Shown here: one piece after another, positions 40,796 through 48,547 of the stretch
How the letters are laid out: every line of letters begins with the position of its first letter
How positions within the stretch are numbered: position 1 is the first letter of the stretch
Source of the DNA: Elusimicrobiota bacterium
GTDB lineage: Bacteria; Elusimicrobiota; Elusimicrobia; UBA1565; UBA9628
Reading direction: 5' to 3'
NCBI GenBank assembly: GCA_028868375.1
Contig: JAGWUP010000011.1
Coordinates: forward strand, 1 to 64,000
DNA: 64,000 bases
Position numbers and translations under genes: made by a program
Notes under the pieces: model-generated
Databases searched by the model: none
Seen by the model: only the letters and a program-made list of their open reading frames with translations
What the model was told of the DNA's origin: nothing

Positions 40796-42990
40796 TGAAC
40801 GGCATCGTCCTGCTGGCTGCGCTGCTCTGGCTGCCGGCCCGCGGCGCGCAAAGCGCCGGTCAAAGCCAGGCTCCGGCGGGTCCCCTGCTGTCCGATTCCG
40901 AGTATCAGGAGATCGAGAAGCATAAGGACGATTCCGCCCGGCAGATACTCGGCGCCCGCCAAGTCGAGCCTTGGACCCATCTGCCGGGCGATCGCGCGCA
41001 GCAACGGCTCATCGACCAGGCCTTCGGGGCGGGGACGTTCCAGCGCGCCCATCTGCAGATGCGCTTCCTGCTGAAGGCCTATCTCCGCCAAGAGCAGCCG
41101 CCGGACCAGCTCAAGCAGGGCGCTTCCGACATCGTCTTCGGCCTCAGCCGCGTCGTCGGCTACGGTTTGGACTACGCCAAGCTCGTCTCTGGCAACATGC
41201 CGGAGGCTCGGCGCCAGGGCGAGCTGCGGGCGCTCGATGAGAAGATGGACCGGGCCAACGATTTCTTAAAGAGCATTCCCCTGGGCGGCGCCGGCCGCCG
41301 CGGCCCGAACGTGGAGGTGGCTCTGCTCTCAGGAGAGAAGAAATACGGCTCGGCGGTGATGGGCATCGTCGCCAAGATCAGCGGCTTCGACAAGGTCCAG
41401 CAGGTGTTGAACGACAATCCGGGCAACGCCGACCTGCGCGTCTCGGCCGGCAACGCGGCCCTGGCCGCCGGCGACCCAGCCCTGGCCAAAGGTTTTTTCG
41501 ACCAGGCCTTGGGCGTCGCTGCGAACGATCCCGGGGCCCTGTCGGGCCGCGCGGCCGCCGAGGCGAACCAGGAGGATTTTCAGGCCGCGTCCAGGGACGC
41601 CCGCCGCGCGCTGGCCGCCGATCCCTCCGACGCGACCGCCCGGGCGGTGCTGCGGCTGGCCCATCCGACCTTGGGCGGGGCGCGTTTCGGGGGCGTTTCG
41701 GCGTCCGCGGGGCTTGGCGCTTCCATGCCCGCGCCCGCTCCTGCCGCCCTGGCGGCGTTCCCGGCCGGCGTCGCGGCGGCCGCCTCCAAGCGGCAGCCGG
41801 GCGCGCGCGACGAGAAAGCCTCCTTTGCGACCGTTTCGCCCGCCAATTCGCGCGCTGCGGCCGCTAGCGGCTCCCCCTTGGCCGCGGGGATCAAGGCCCT
41901 CAACCGCGCCGGGCTCTATCGACGGGGCCTGGCGGCCGCCGATCAAGCGCTGCGCGTGTCGCCGCGCGACGCTTACGCCCATTACATGCGGGCGATGGCG
42001 CTGCGAGGCTTGGGAGACCGCAACGGAACGCTGGCCGAGCTGGGGAAAGCGGCGGCCCTGGACGGCCGCTACCGGGACGCCTACGCCCTGGCCCGCTCGC
42101 TCGGGCCCAATGACGATCTCTCCTTCCTGTTTCCGGAGGAGCAGCTGTCCGCGGCGAAGGCGGCCCTGGCTCGCCGCAGGGCCGCGGCCTGGCCGTGGAT
42201 GGCGCTGCCTCTGGTGGCCGGAGCCGGGCTGGCATTGTTTGGCTTAAGCGGCCTGCTTTTCCCTGGTCTGGGCCGGCGCTTGCGCCGGCTCTGGCGGCCG
42301 GGGCCGGCCTTGGGCAGGGGCCAGACGGCGGGGCTGTCGGCGCCCGCGCCGTGGGGCCTTGCGCCGCAAACGCTGGGCGGGCGCTACCGCTTGCTTTCCG
42401 CCATGGGCGGCGGCGTCCATGGGGACCTGTATCGAGCCTTGGACCAAGCCTCGGGACGGCCGGTGGTCGTTCGCAGCCTGCGTCTTGATATGCGCTCCAG
42501 CGACCGCCAACTCTGGCTTGGGCCGGCCCGCTTGGCCCGCTCTCTCGAGCATCCCGGCATCGCCGCGCTCCTGGACGTGCTCGAGGAGGACGGAGCGCTG
42601 CATTTGGTCAGCCAATTCGCCGAGGGGCGCTGCCTGCGCGAGAGCCTGGCCTTCGAGGGCGCGCTGCGCTGGGAGTCGGCCCATGCGGTATTCCGGCAGG
42701 TCGCCGCCGCGCTGGATTACGCGCACGGGCGCGGCGTGGTCCATGGAGCGATCAAGCCCTCCAACATCGTCGTCGATGCCTCGGGCGCGGCGAAGCTCAC
42801 GGACTTCGGCCTGGCCCGCCACGGCGCCGAGCGCGGCAGGGACCTTCAAGACCTGGCCGCCTGCCTGCGTCGCTCTTTAGGCGAGCTGCCGTCGACGCGC
42901 TCGAAAGTCCTGGACTCCGCGTTGTCCGGGGCGGCCGCCCGGGCCTCCGCCGGGGAGCTGGTCGCCGCCGTCGCCGCCTGCCCGCGGTGA
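40795..42990 (+). CDS. TPR receptor-like pseudokinase
   Basis: A 731-residue paralogue of the preceding receptor: signal peptide (about 1-20), extracytoplasmic helical and TPR region (about 60-455), membrane helix (about 463-485) and kinase-like domain (about 525-731). The catalytic core is lost. The beta-3 lysine is Arg (VVVRSL), the glycine loop is altered (GGGVHG), and HRD is HGA, removing the catalytic Asp (VVHGAIKPSN). DFG survives, but the region after it is much shortened with no APE. It should be a pseudokinase that may regulate the intact kinase translated just before it (TGATG overlap). Confidence 0.9.
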   Translation: MNGIVLLAALLWLPARGAQSAGQSQAPAGPLLSDSEYQEIEKHKDDSARQILGARQVEPWTHLPGDRAQQRLIDQAFGAGTFQRAHLQMRFLLKAYLRQEQPPDQLKQGASDIVFGLSRVVGYGLDYAKLVSGNMPEARRQGELRALDEKMDRANDFLKSIPLGGAGRRGPNVEVALLSGEKKYGSAVMGIVAKISGFDKVQQVLNDNPGNADLRVSAGNAALAAGDPALAKGFFDQALGVAANDPGALSGRAAAEANQEDFQAASRDARRALAADPSDATARAVLRLAHPTLGGARFGGVSASAGLGASMPAPAPAALAAFPAGVAAAASKRQPGARDEKASFATVSPANSRAAAASGSPLAAGIKALNRAGLYRRGLAAADQALRVSPRDAYAHYMRAMALRGLGDRNGTLAELGKAAALDGRYRDAYALARSLGPNDDLSFLFPEEQLSAAKAALARRRAAAWPWMALPLVAGAGLALFGLSGLLFPGLGRRLRRLWRPGPALGRGQTAGLSAPAPWGLAPQTLGGRYRLLSAMGGGVHGDLYRALDQASGRPVVVRSLRLDMRSSDRQLWLGPARLARSLEHPGIAALLDVLEEDGALHLVSQFAEGRCLRESLAFEGALRWESAHAVFRQVAAALDYAHGRGVVHGAIKPSNIVVDASGAAKLTDFGLARHGAERGRDLQDLAACLRRSLGELPSTRSKVLDSALSGAAARASAGELVAAVAACPR

Positions 42991-42996
42991 TCGCCG

Positions 42997-43025
42997 TTGC
43001 GGCGGGGACGGAGCTCTGTTATAAT
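42997..43025 (+). promoter_or_regulatory. Promoter of tmRNA gene
   Basis: -35 TTGCGG (42997-43002), 17-nt spacer, consensus -10 TATAAT (43020-43025) preceded by TG (extended -10). The predicted mature 5' end is only 5 nt downstream, so little or no precursor leader is expected. Confidence 0.75.
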
Positions 43026-43030
43026 GAGTC

Positions 43031-43387
43031 GGGGGTGAACTAGGTTCGACAGGCGTCGTTGAGTCGATGGTCGCAGGCCCTGGAAGGTCTGAGCCAGGAT
43101 AAAATCAGGCCAAAACACAAACGCCAACACGCAGTTGGCTTGGGCTGTCGCCTAACACGCGATAAGCACACGCCGGTCCGCGACTCCTGCTGGCGGGTCG
43201 CCGGCGTCAAGAGCAGGGTGCGGTCCCTCCCGCTGTTCCCGTCGGAGGGGGGCTTAAGCGAGAACGGGGATAGCCCGGTGGCACTGGTCCGGCGGTCTCC
43301 GCCGGGTGAAATGAACGTCGGACTAAGCCTGTAGTGACCTCGGCCGGCGGAGCTTGGACGCGGGTGCGACTCCCGCCACCTCCACCA
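43031..43387 (+). ncRNA. ssrA: Transfer-messenger RNA (tmRNA)
   Basis: A 357-nt one-piece tmRNA that rescues stalled ribosomes. The 5' GGGGGTG pairs with 3' CACCTCC to make a 7-bp acceptor stem, followed by encoded ACCA ending at 43387. A T-arm (CGGGTGCGACTCCCG) precedes it. The tag frame ends ...ANTQLAWAVA followed by TAA at 43152-43154. Resume codon is either GCC at 43123 (10-residue tag) or GGC at 43108 (15 residues). The tag ends AVA instead of the common LAA. Pseudoknot-like GC stems fill the middle. A strong promoter and terminator flank it. Confidence 0.95.
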
Positions 43388-43394
43388 GTTGCCT

Positions 43395-43427
43395 GAGCCG
43401 GCGGCATGATGCCGCCGGCTCTCTCTT
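43395..43427 (+). terminator. Terminator after tmRNA
   Basis: Perfect 11-bp stem (43395-43405 with 43411-43421), ATGAT loop, then TCTCTT. The -35 of the next gene begins in its tail. Confidence 0.8.
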
Positions 43428-43454
43428 GACAGGGGGCGCGCGAAGCGATTGAAT
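43426..43454 (+). promoter_or_regulatory. Promoter of sppA
   Basis: Perfect -35 TTGACA (43426-43431), 17-nt spacer, -10 TTGAAT (43449-43454). An ATG at 43453 lies within the -10, so the ATG at 43462, 7 nt downstream, should be the start. Confidence 0.65.
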
Positions 43455-43461
43455 GCCCCCC

Positions 43462-44475
43462 ATGGACCCAGCCGACCCGATCGCCGGCGATAACGCGCCG
43501 GCGCCGCAGCCCGCGGCGCCGAAGGCCAAGAAGCGGTTGATGGTCGTCCTGGCGGGCCTCTACGCGGCTTCCTTGCTGGCGGCTTGCGTGCTGCTGCGCG
43601 GCGCCAGCAAGACCGAGAGCGCGGCCAGGCTGCTGGACCTCTCCTCCCAAGCGTCGGAGAGCGTCGGCTGGGTGGCGATCCACGGCGCGATCTTCAATTC
43701 GGCCTCGGGCAGGCCCTGGGAGCAGGGCAGCGAGCAATGGGCGCGCCGCATCAAGGAAATGGCCGAGACCAAGGGCGTGAAGGCCATCGTCCTGGACATC
43801 AACTCTCCCGGCGGCAGCGTCGGGGCGGTCCAGGAGCTCCACAGCCAGATCGAGCGCGTCCGCCGCGAGAAAAAGATTCCGATCGTGGCCTTGTTCGACG
43901 ACGTGGCGGCTTCCGGCGGCTACTATATCGCCTCGGCGTGCGATCGCATCGTCGCCCATCCCGGCACCTTGACGGGCTCGATCGGCGTCATCTTCGAGGT
44001 GACCAACGCCCAGGGCCTGCTCTCGAAGATCGGCGTGAAGATGGATCCCGTCAAGTCCGGGCCCCACAAGGACATAGGCTCTCCCGCGCGCGCCATGACG
44101 CCTGAGGAGCGCAAGCTGATGCAGGCGCTCATCGACGACGCCTACGGCCAGTTCGTCGCGGCCGTGGCGGCGGGGCGGCACCTGCCGGTCGAGACGGTGC
44201 GCCGCTTGGCGGACGGCCGCGTCTTCTCCGGAGACCAGGCCTTGGCCGCCGGCTTGGTCGACGAGCTCGGCGACTCCACCGACGCCGTCGAGCTGGCCGG
44301 CCGTCTGGCCGGCATCAAGGGTCGGCCCGAGGTGCGCCGGAACGCCGACCACTTCGGAGAGCTCTTCGACATGCTGCAGTCCCGCTTCTCCGGCGGCTTG
44401 GCCGGCTTGGCCTCCGGCTTGAGCGAAAGCTTCACGCCGCATTCCGGCCTGCTCTATCTCTGGCGAGGCTGGTAG
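43462..44475 (+). CDS. sppA: Signal peptide peptidase SppA (short form)
   Basis: A 337-residue S49 protease that degrades cleaved signal peptides in the membrane. It has one N-terminal membrane helix (about 27-47) and a ClpP-like fold with VLDINSPGGSVGAV, the catalytic Ser in DDVAASGGYYIASA (about 150), and the TGSIGVI strand. The catalytic Lys is in KSGPHKDIGSPARAMT (about 202). Length matches the single-domain bacterial type, unlike the double-length E. coli enzyme. The start at 43462 is preferred over an ATG nine bases upstream because the latter overlaps the -10 box. The YIP1-like gene follows 2 nt later. Confidence 0.93.
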   Translation: MDPADPIAGDNAPAPQPAAPKAKKRLMVVLAGLYAASLLAACVLLRGASKTESAARLLDLSSQASESVGWVAIHGAIFNSASGRPWEQGSEQWARRIKEMAETKGVKAIVLDINSPGGSVGAVQELHSQIERVRREKKIPIVALFDDVAASGGYYIASACDRIVAHPGTLTGSIGVIFEVTNAQGLLSKIGVKMDPVKSGPHKDIGSPARAMTPEERKLMQALIDDAYGQFVAAVAAGRHLPVETVRRLADGRVFSGDQALAAGLVDELGDSTDAVELAGRLAGIKGRPEVRRNADHFGELFDMLQSRFSGGLAGLASGLSESFTPHSGLLYLWRGW

Positions 44476-44477
44476 TA

Positions 44478-45053
44478 GTGCCGACGCTCGAGCTGCTCTA
44501 CGATTTCATCGAGGAGCCCTCGCGCGCCTGCGAGGCCGTGCGCCGGACCCGGCCGCTGGCCGCCGGCCTGCTTGGCTTCCTCATCGGCGGCTCCGGCTTC
44601 CTCGCGGCCCAAGCCCTGTCGAATCGCCTCCACTTCTTGTCGTTCTCCTGGGCCTGCCTGGCCGCTGTCGTCGCCTGGAAGATCGTCTTTGTCTTCATCC
44701 TCGCGGGCGTCTTGCACCTGATCCTGCAGTTTCAAGGCAGGCAGGGCGACGCCGTCGCCCTTTTCATCTTGTTCGGGCTGACCGAGCTGGCTTGGGCCTT
44801 GGCCCTTCCCCTGGTGCTCCTGCTCAAGGCGGCGGCGGCATCCCCCTGGCTGATCTCGACCGCTTTCCTGCTGGTTGGGCTCTTGAGCCTGGGCCTGAAG
44901 GCCCGCAGCCTTCAGGACGACTACGGCTTGAGCGCGGGCAGGGCCTGGCTGACCCTGAGCCTGCCGTATCTGGTGGTGGCGGCCGTTCTGGCGCTGGCCG
45001 TTTCCCTTCTGGCGCTGCGCTTGCTCTTCGAAGCGGTCCGCGTCCTCGCCTAG
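44478..45053 (+). CDS. YIP1-family-like membrane protein
   Basis: A 191-residue integral membrane protein with about five hydrophobic helices (near 27-47, 57-80, 88-118, 120-138 and 155-185). The arrangement resembles the YIP1/DUF1282 group: an amphipathic N-terminus with PSRACEAVRR, then helices. GTG start directly after the sppA stop, indicating co-transcription. Function in bacteria is unknown; membrane-proximal roles next to SppA are speculative. Confidence 0.72.
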   Translation: MPTLELLYDFIEEPSRACEAVRRTRPLAAGLLGFLIGGSGFLAAQALSNRLHFLSFSWACLAAVVAWKIVFVFILAGVLHLILQFQGRQGDAVALFILFGLTELAWALALPLVLLLKAAAASPWLISTAFLLVGLLSLGLKARSLQDDYGLSAGRAWLTLSLPYLVVAAVLALAVSLLALRLLFEAVRVLA

Positions 45054-45059
45054 AGCAGC

Positions 45060-45755
45060 ATGTCCGGTTCGGAAATTCCCGCGACCTACGACGGCTTGCC
45101 GGTGGTGACGGCGGCGCGCGCCCGCGCGCTCGACTTGGCGGCGCAGCGGCGCGGGATTCCCGCCTCAGAGCTGATGGAGCGGGCCGGAGAGGCGGTGGCG
45201 CGGGAGATGGAGGCGATGCTCGAGGCTCCTTCCGGCGCGATTGCCGTCTGCTGCGGCCGCGGCTCCAACGGCGGCGACGGCCTGGCGGCGGCGCGCGAGC
45301 TGGCGCGGCGCGGCTTTGGCGTGACGGTCTTCCTCTGTCCGCCTAAGGCGGGGCAGGGCTACTCCGAGTTGCTTGAAGACAAGCTGGAGCGCGCCCGCCG
45401 GGCGGGGGCGCTGATCCTGTCGCCAGGCCGGGAGGAGAGACCCCCGGCGTTGGCGCGCGCGCAAGCGGCGATCGACGCCTTGCTCGGCACCGGCTTTCGG
45501 GGCCGTCCCGAGGGAGACGTCGAGCGCATGATCCGGCAGCTCAACGATTCCGGCAAGCCGGTGTTGGCCGTCGACCTGCCCTCGGGGCTAGACCCGGACA
45601 CCGGGGCGCGCGCCGGCTCCTGCGTGGCCGCCGCGGCGACCGTGACCTTGGGGCTGGTCAAGCGCGGCTTGCTTGCCTGTCAGGCCCGGCCTTTCGTGGG
45701 GAGGCTGACGCTGGCCGACATCGGCTATCCCCGCGATCTTCTCCGCGCGGCTTAG
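45060..45755 (+). CDS. nnrE: NAD(P)H-hydrate epimerase (YjeF N-terminal domain)
   Basis: A 231-residue epimerase repairing damaged NAD(P)H hydrates. Key segments: the GRGSNGGDGLAAARELARRG nucleotide loop (about 64-83, Ser replacing one of the usual Asn), AIDALLGTGFRG (about 137-148) and VLAVDLPSGLDPDTG (about 168-182). It is only the epimerase half; the ADP/ATP-dependent dehydratase domain often fused to it is missing and not nearby. The last 4 nt overlap the convergent tilS gene. Confidence 0.92.
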   Translation: MSGSEIPATYDGLPVVTAARARALDLAAQRRGIPASELMERAGEAVAREMEAMLEAPSGAIAVCCGRGSNGGDGLAAARELARRGFGVTVFLCPPKAGQGYSELLEDKLERARRAGALILSPGREERPPALARAQAAIDALLGTGFRGRPEGDVERMIRQLNDSGKPVLAVDLPSGLDPDTGARAGSCVAAAATVTLGLVKRGLLACQARPFVGRLTLADIGYPRDLLRAA

Positions 45756-46489
45756 AGCCTTGGCTTAAGCGAGCGGGCTTGCTCGGCGATGCCGGCCAGA
45801 TGCTCCCGCACGCGCGGCTGCCGCTCGGATAGCAGCGGCAGCACGCGCCGCCGCAGCCAGTTGCGCGTAAAATCCAGGGAGAGATTCGAGCGGTCGAGGC
45901 GCGAGGACAACTTGTGGCGGCGCAGATACTGCGTCACCTCTTCGCGCGAGAGCGGCAAGAGCGGCCGGATGAGCGCGACGCCTGCGGCCAGGCTGCGCCG
46001 CGGCGGCATGGCGCCCAGGGCGGCCAGGCGCGTGCCGCGCAGGAGGTTGAGCAGCACCGTCTCGGCCTGGTCGTCTAGCTGGTGGCCGGTCGCCACCGAG
46101 GCGCAGCCCAAGCGCCTGGCCTCGCCGGCCAGGGCCTGGTAGCGGGCCGCCCGGGCCGCCTCCTCCAGGCCGCGCCGGCGATGAGCCGCCCGGCCCTTGA
46201 CGTTTCGGCGCAGCAGCGAGAACTCCAGGCCGAGACCGGCGGCCAGGCGCGCGACGAAGGCGGCGTCGCGATCGGCTTCGCGCCCCCGCAGGCCGTGGTG
46301 CACGTGGACGACGACCACCCTCAGGCGCAGGGCGCGCGCGCGCTGGGCCAGGTAATGCGCCAGGCAGACCGAGTCCGGCCCTCCGGAGACGGCCGCCGCG
46401 ACCCCCTGGCCGCCGACCAGCAAGGAATGCCGCCGTTCATGCGCGATGAGCTTGGCCCAAACGCGCGCGGCGAAGGCCTGCCGGTGCAT
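45752..46489 (-). CDS. tilS: tRNA(Ile)-lysidine synthase TilS
   Basis: A 245-residue short-form TilS that converts C34 of the AUA-reading tRNA-Ile to lysidine. The PP-loop AVSGGPDSVCLAHYLAQ (about 33-49), HVHHGLRGREADRD (about 65-78), the ATGHQLDDQAETVLLNLLRGT segment split by conserved Asp/Glu (about 135-155), and LDRSNLSLDFTRNWLRRRVLP near the C-terminus are all present. The extra C-terminal domains of E. coli TilS are absent, as in many bacteria. Start is the ATG 5 nt after a TAAAAT box; another ATG lies 15 nt upstream. Divergent from the receiver gene. Confidence 0.93.
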   Translation of the reverse strand: MHRQAFAARVWAKLIAHERRHSLLVGGQGVAAAVSGGPDSVCLAHYLAQRARALRLRVVVVHVHHGLRGREADRDAAFVARLAAGLGLEFSLLRRNVKGRAAHRRRGLEEAARAARYQALAGEARRLGCASVATGHQLDDQAETVLLNLLRGTRLAALGAMPPRRSLAAGVALIRPLLPLSREEVTQYLRRHKLSSRLDRSNLSLDFTRNWLRRRVLPLLSERQPRVREHLAGIAEQARSLKPRL

Positions 46490-46494
46490 GGCCG

Positions 46495-46500
46495 ATTTTA
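46495..46500 (-). promoter_or_regulatory. -10 box of tilS
   Basis: TAAAAT on the minus strand, 5 nt before the ATG at 46489; decides between two ATGs. Confidence 0.5.
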
Positions 46501-46529
46501 GCATGTGGAAATCGAGCTGGGAAATTAGG

Positions 46530-46535
46530 TACCGT
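46530..46535 (+). promoter_or_regulatory. -10-like box of receiver gene
   Basis: TACCGT, 6 nt before the ATG at 46542. Confidence 0.35.
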
Positions 46536-46541
46536 CTCGGC

Positions 46542-46922
46542 ATGAGCAAGAAAGTGCTGATCATCGATGACGAGCCGGACATGCTCGAGTTGATGCGCTT
46601 CGCCCTGCAGAAGGGCGGCTTCGAGGTCTCGACCTGCGACAACGGCCGCCTGGCCTGGGACGAGATCATGCGGGTCAAGCCGGACTTGCTCGTGCTCGAC
46701 GTCATGCTCCCCGGCATCGACGGCTACACCCTGCAGGTCAAGATTTCCCAGGACGCGGCGACGCGGGAATTGCCGATCATCGTCGTGACCTCCCTGGAGC
46801 CGTCCAAGACCCTGTTCCAGAGATTTCCCCAGGTCGTGGGCTTCATGACCAAGCCCTTCAAGACCGACGAGCTGGTGCAGACCGCCCAGAGCGCCGTCTC
46901 GCGCTCCGGCCAGGCCTCCTAG
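46542..46922 (+). CDS. Single-domain response regulator
   Basis: A 126-residue stand-alone receiver (CheY-like) domain without an output domain. It shows the acidic pair VLIIDDEPDM (Asp10/Asp11), phosphoacceptor Asp in DLLVLDVMLPGIDGY (about 54), the switch Thr/Ser in IIVVTSLEP and the conserved Lys in FMTKPFK. It probably relays phosphate or binds a partner. No histidine kinase is in the window. It is 6 nt upstream of the FixC-like gene, so it may be part of a unit with the electron-transfer proteins. Confidence 0.93.
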   Translation: MSKKVLIIDDEPDMLELMRFALQKGGFEVSTCDNGRLAWDEIMRVKPDLLVLDVMLPGIDGYTLQVKISQDAATRELPIIVVTSLEPSKTLFQRFPQVVGFMTKPFKTDELVQTAQSAVSRSGQAS

Positions 46923-46928
46923 GAGCCG

Positions 46929-48224
46929 ATGGCGGACGACTACGACGCGATCGTGGTCGGGGCGGGCCCCGCGGGAGTCTCCGCCGCCCTGACCATGGCC
47001 CGCGCCGGCCTCAAGGTGGCGCTGCTTGAGCGCGGCGAGTATCCCGGGGCCAAGAACGTCCAGGGCGCGGTGCTCTACTCGCGCATGCTCCACGAGCTGG
47101 TGCCGGACTTCTGGAAGGACCCGGAGGCGGCTATCGAGCGGCCCGTCGTCGAGCAGAAGACCTGCGTCACGACCGAGGATTCCTGGCTGACCTTCGGCTA
47201 CAAGTCGCTGAAGTTCCTGGAGGGCGTCCCGAATTGCTACACGATCATCCGCGTCAAGTTCGACCGCTGGTACGCCGCGAAGGCCGAGGCGGCCGGAGCG
47301 GAGCTGTTCTGCGGCGTCACGGTGCGCGACGCGCTCAAGGAGAACGGCCGGATCGTCGGCATCAAGACCTCCGACGGCGACGAGCTCAAGGCCTCGGTCG
47401 TCGTCGCCTGCGACGGGGTCAACTCCCTGCTGGCGCAGAAGGCCGGCTTCATCGACGAGCTAAAGCCCTCCGAGGTGGCCCTGGGCGCCAAGGAGGTCAT
47501 CGCCCTGGAGCCCGGGGTCATCGAGGACCGCTTCCAGTTGAATCCCGGCGAGGGGGCGACGATGGAGCTGTTCGGCTCCATCACCCTGGGCATGCTGGGC
47601 TACGCGTTTCTCTACACGAACAAGGAGACGCTGTCGCTGGGGGTGGGCTGCAAGCTCTCGGATTACCAGCGCAAGGGCTTGCGCCCGGCCGATCACCTCG
47701 AGCTGATCAAGAAGCATCCCTACGTCAAGAAGCTGATCTCCGGGGGGCGGACCCTCGAGTACAGCTCGCACTTGATTCCGGAGGGGGGCTACCGCTCGAT
47801 GCCCCCGCTGGCGGCCGACGGCTTCCTGGTGGCCGGCGACGCGGCGCAGATGAGCAACCCGGCCTACCGCGAGGGCAGCAACCTGGCGATGACCGCCGGC
47901 AGGCTTGCCGGAGAAACCGTCGTCGCGGCCAAGAAGCAGGGGGACTTCTCCAAAGCGGCTCTTTCCTCCTACGTTGCCGCGCTGCGCTCCAGCTACGTCC
48001 TCTCGGACATGGAGGACGTCCAGGACCTCGAGCGTCACGTCGAGAGCAGCCCCGATTTCCTGGAGTTTTACCCGAGGCTGGCCTGCGAGCTGGCGCACCT
48101 GCGCTTCTCGGCCGACGGCCAGCCCAAGCGCCGGCACCTCAAGCAGGCCCTGGCGCTCCTGCGGCGTCGCGGCCTGCTGCGCGTCGCCAGGGAGCTTTTT
48201 CCGTTGAGGAAGGTGGCCGTTTGA
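46929..48224 (+). CDS. fixC: FixC-like electron-transfer flavoprotein:quinone oxidoreductase
   Basis: A 431-residue FAD flavoprotein of the FixC/ETF-QO family. The FAD motif IVVGAGPAGVSAALTMARAG (about 8-27) opens the protein. PGAKNVQGAVLY, VACDGVNSLLAQKAG (about 157-171), and the late FLVAGDAAQMSNPAYREGSN motif (about 297-316) are typical. Together with the next gene (FixX) it takes electrons from an electron-transfer flavoprotein to quinone or, in bifurcating FixABCX, partitions them. No fixA/fixB (etfB/etfA) genes are in the window. The stop overlaps the fixX ATG (TGATG). Confidence 0.93.
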   Translation: MADDYDAIVVGAGPAGVSAALTMARAGLKVALLERGEYPGAKNVQGAVLYSRMLHELVPDFWKDPEAAIERPVVEQKTCVTTEDSWLTFGYKSLKFLEGVPNCYTIIRVKFDRWYAAKAEAAGAELFCGVTVRDALKENGRIVGIKTSDGDELKASVVVACDGVNSLLAQKAGFIDELKPSEVALGAKEVIALEPGVIEDRFQLNPGEGATMELFGSITLGMLGYAFLYTNKETLSLGVGCKLSDYQRKGLRPADHLELIKKHPYVKKLISGGRTLEYSSHLIPEGGYRSMPPLAADGFLVAGDAAQMSNPAYREGSNLAMTAGRLAGETVVAAKKQGDFSKAALSSYVAALRSSYVLSDMEDVQDLERHVESSPDFLEFYPRLACELAHLRFSADGQPKRRHLKQALALLRRRGLLRVARELFPLRKVAV

Positions 48225-48529
48225 TGGAGAAGCCGGAGCTGAACGTCGAGGCCAAGCTGGGCACGCTGGAATGGAGGAAGTCTCCCAACGCCCACATCCT
48301 CTTGCGCGACGCCTCCGAGAACGCCCCCTGCGTCTCGAAATGCCACGACAAGCCCTGCACCACCGTCTGCCCCGCCAAGGTCTACGGCTGGGAGGGGGCC
48401 CACGGCAAGATCGTCGTCAACTACGAGAACTGCATCGAGTGCGGCGCCTGCCGCATGCTCTGTCCCTTCGACAACATCAACTGCGACTGGCCCGACGGCG
48501 GCTTCGGCGTCAAGTACAAGTACGGCTGA
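48224..48529 (+). CDS. fixX: FixX-like ferredoxin
   Basis: A 101-residue ferredoxin-like partner of FixC. Cysteines fall in CVSKCHDKPCTTVCP (about 36-50) and CIECGACRMLCP (about 69-80), where the second set gives the CxxCxxCxxxCP 4Fe-4S motif; in ETF-QO homologues one 4Fe-4S cluster is formed. C-terminus FGVKYKYG is typical of the family. Start is the ATG overlapping the fixC stop, and a shadow frame upstream is not coding. Converges on a secreted protease gene. Confidence 0.94.
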   Translation: MEKPELNVEAKLGTLEWRKSPNAHILLRDASENAPCVSKCHDKPCTTVCPAKVYGWEGAHGKIVVNYENCIECGACRMLCPFDNINCDWPDGGFGVKYKYG

Positions 48530-48547
48530 AGCAAGCCGGTTTGCGGC

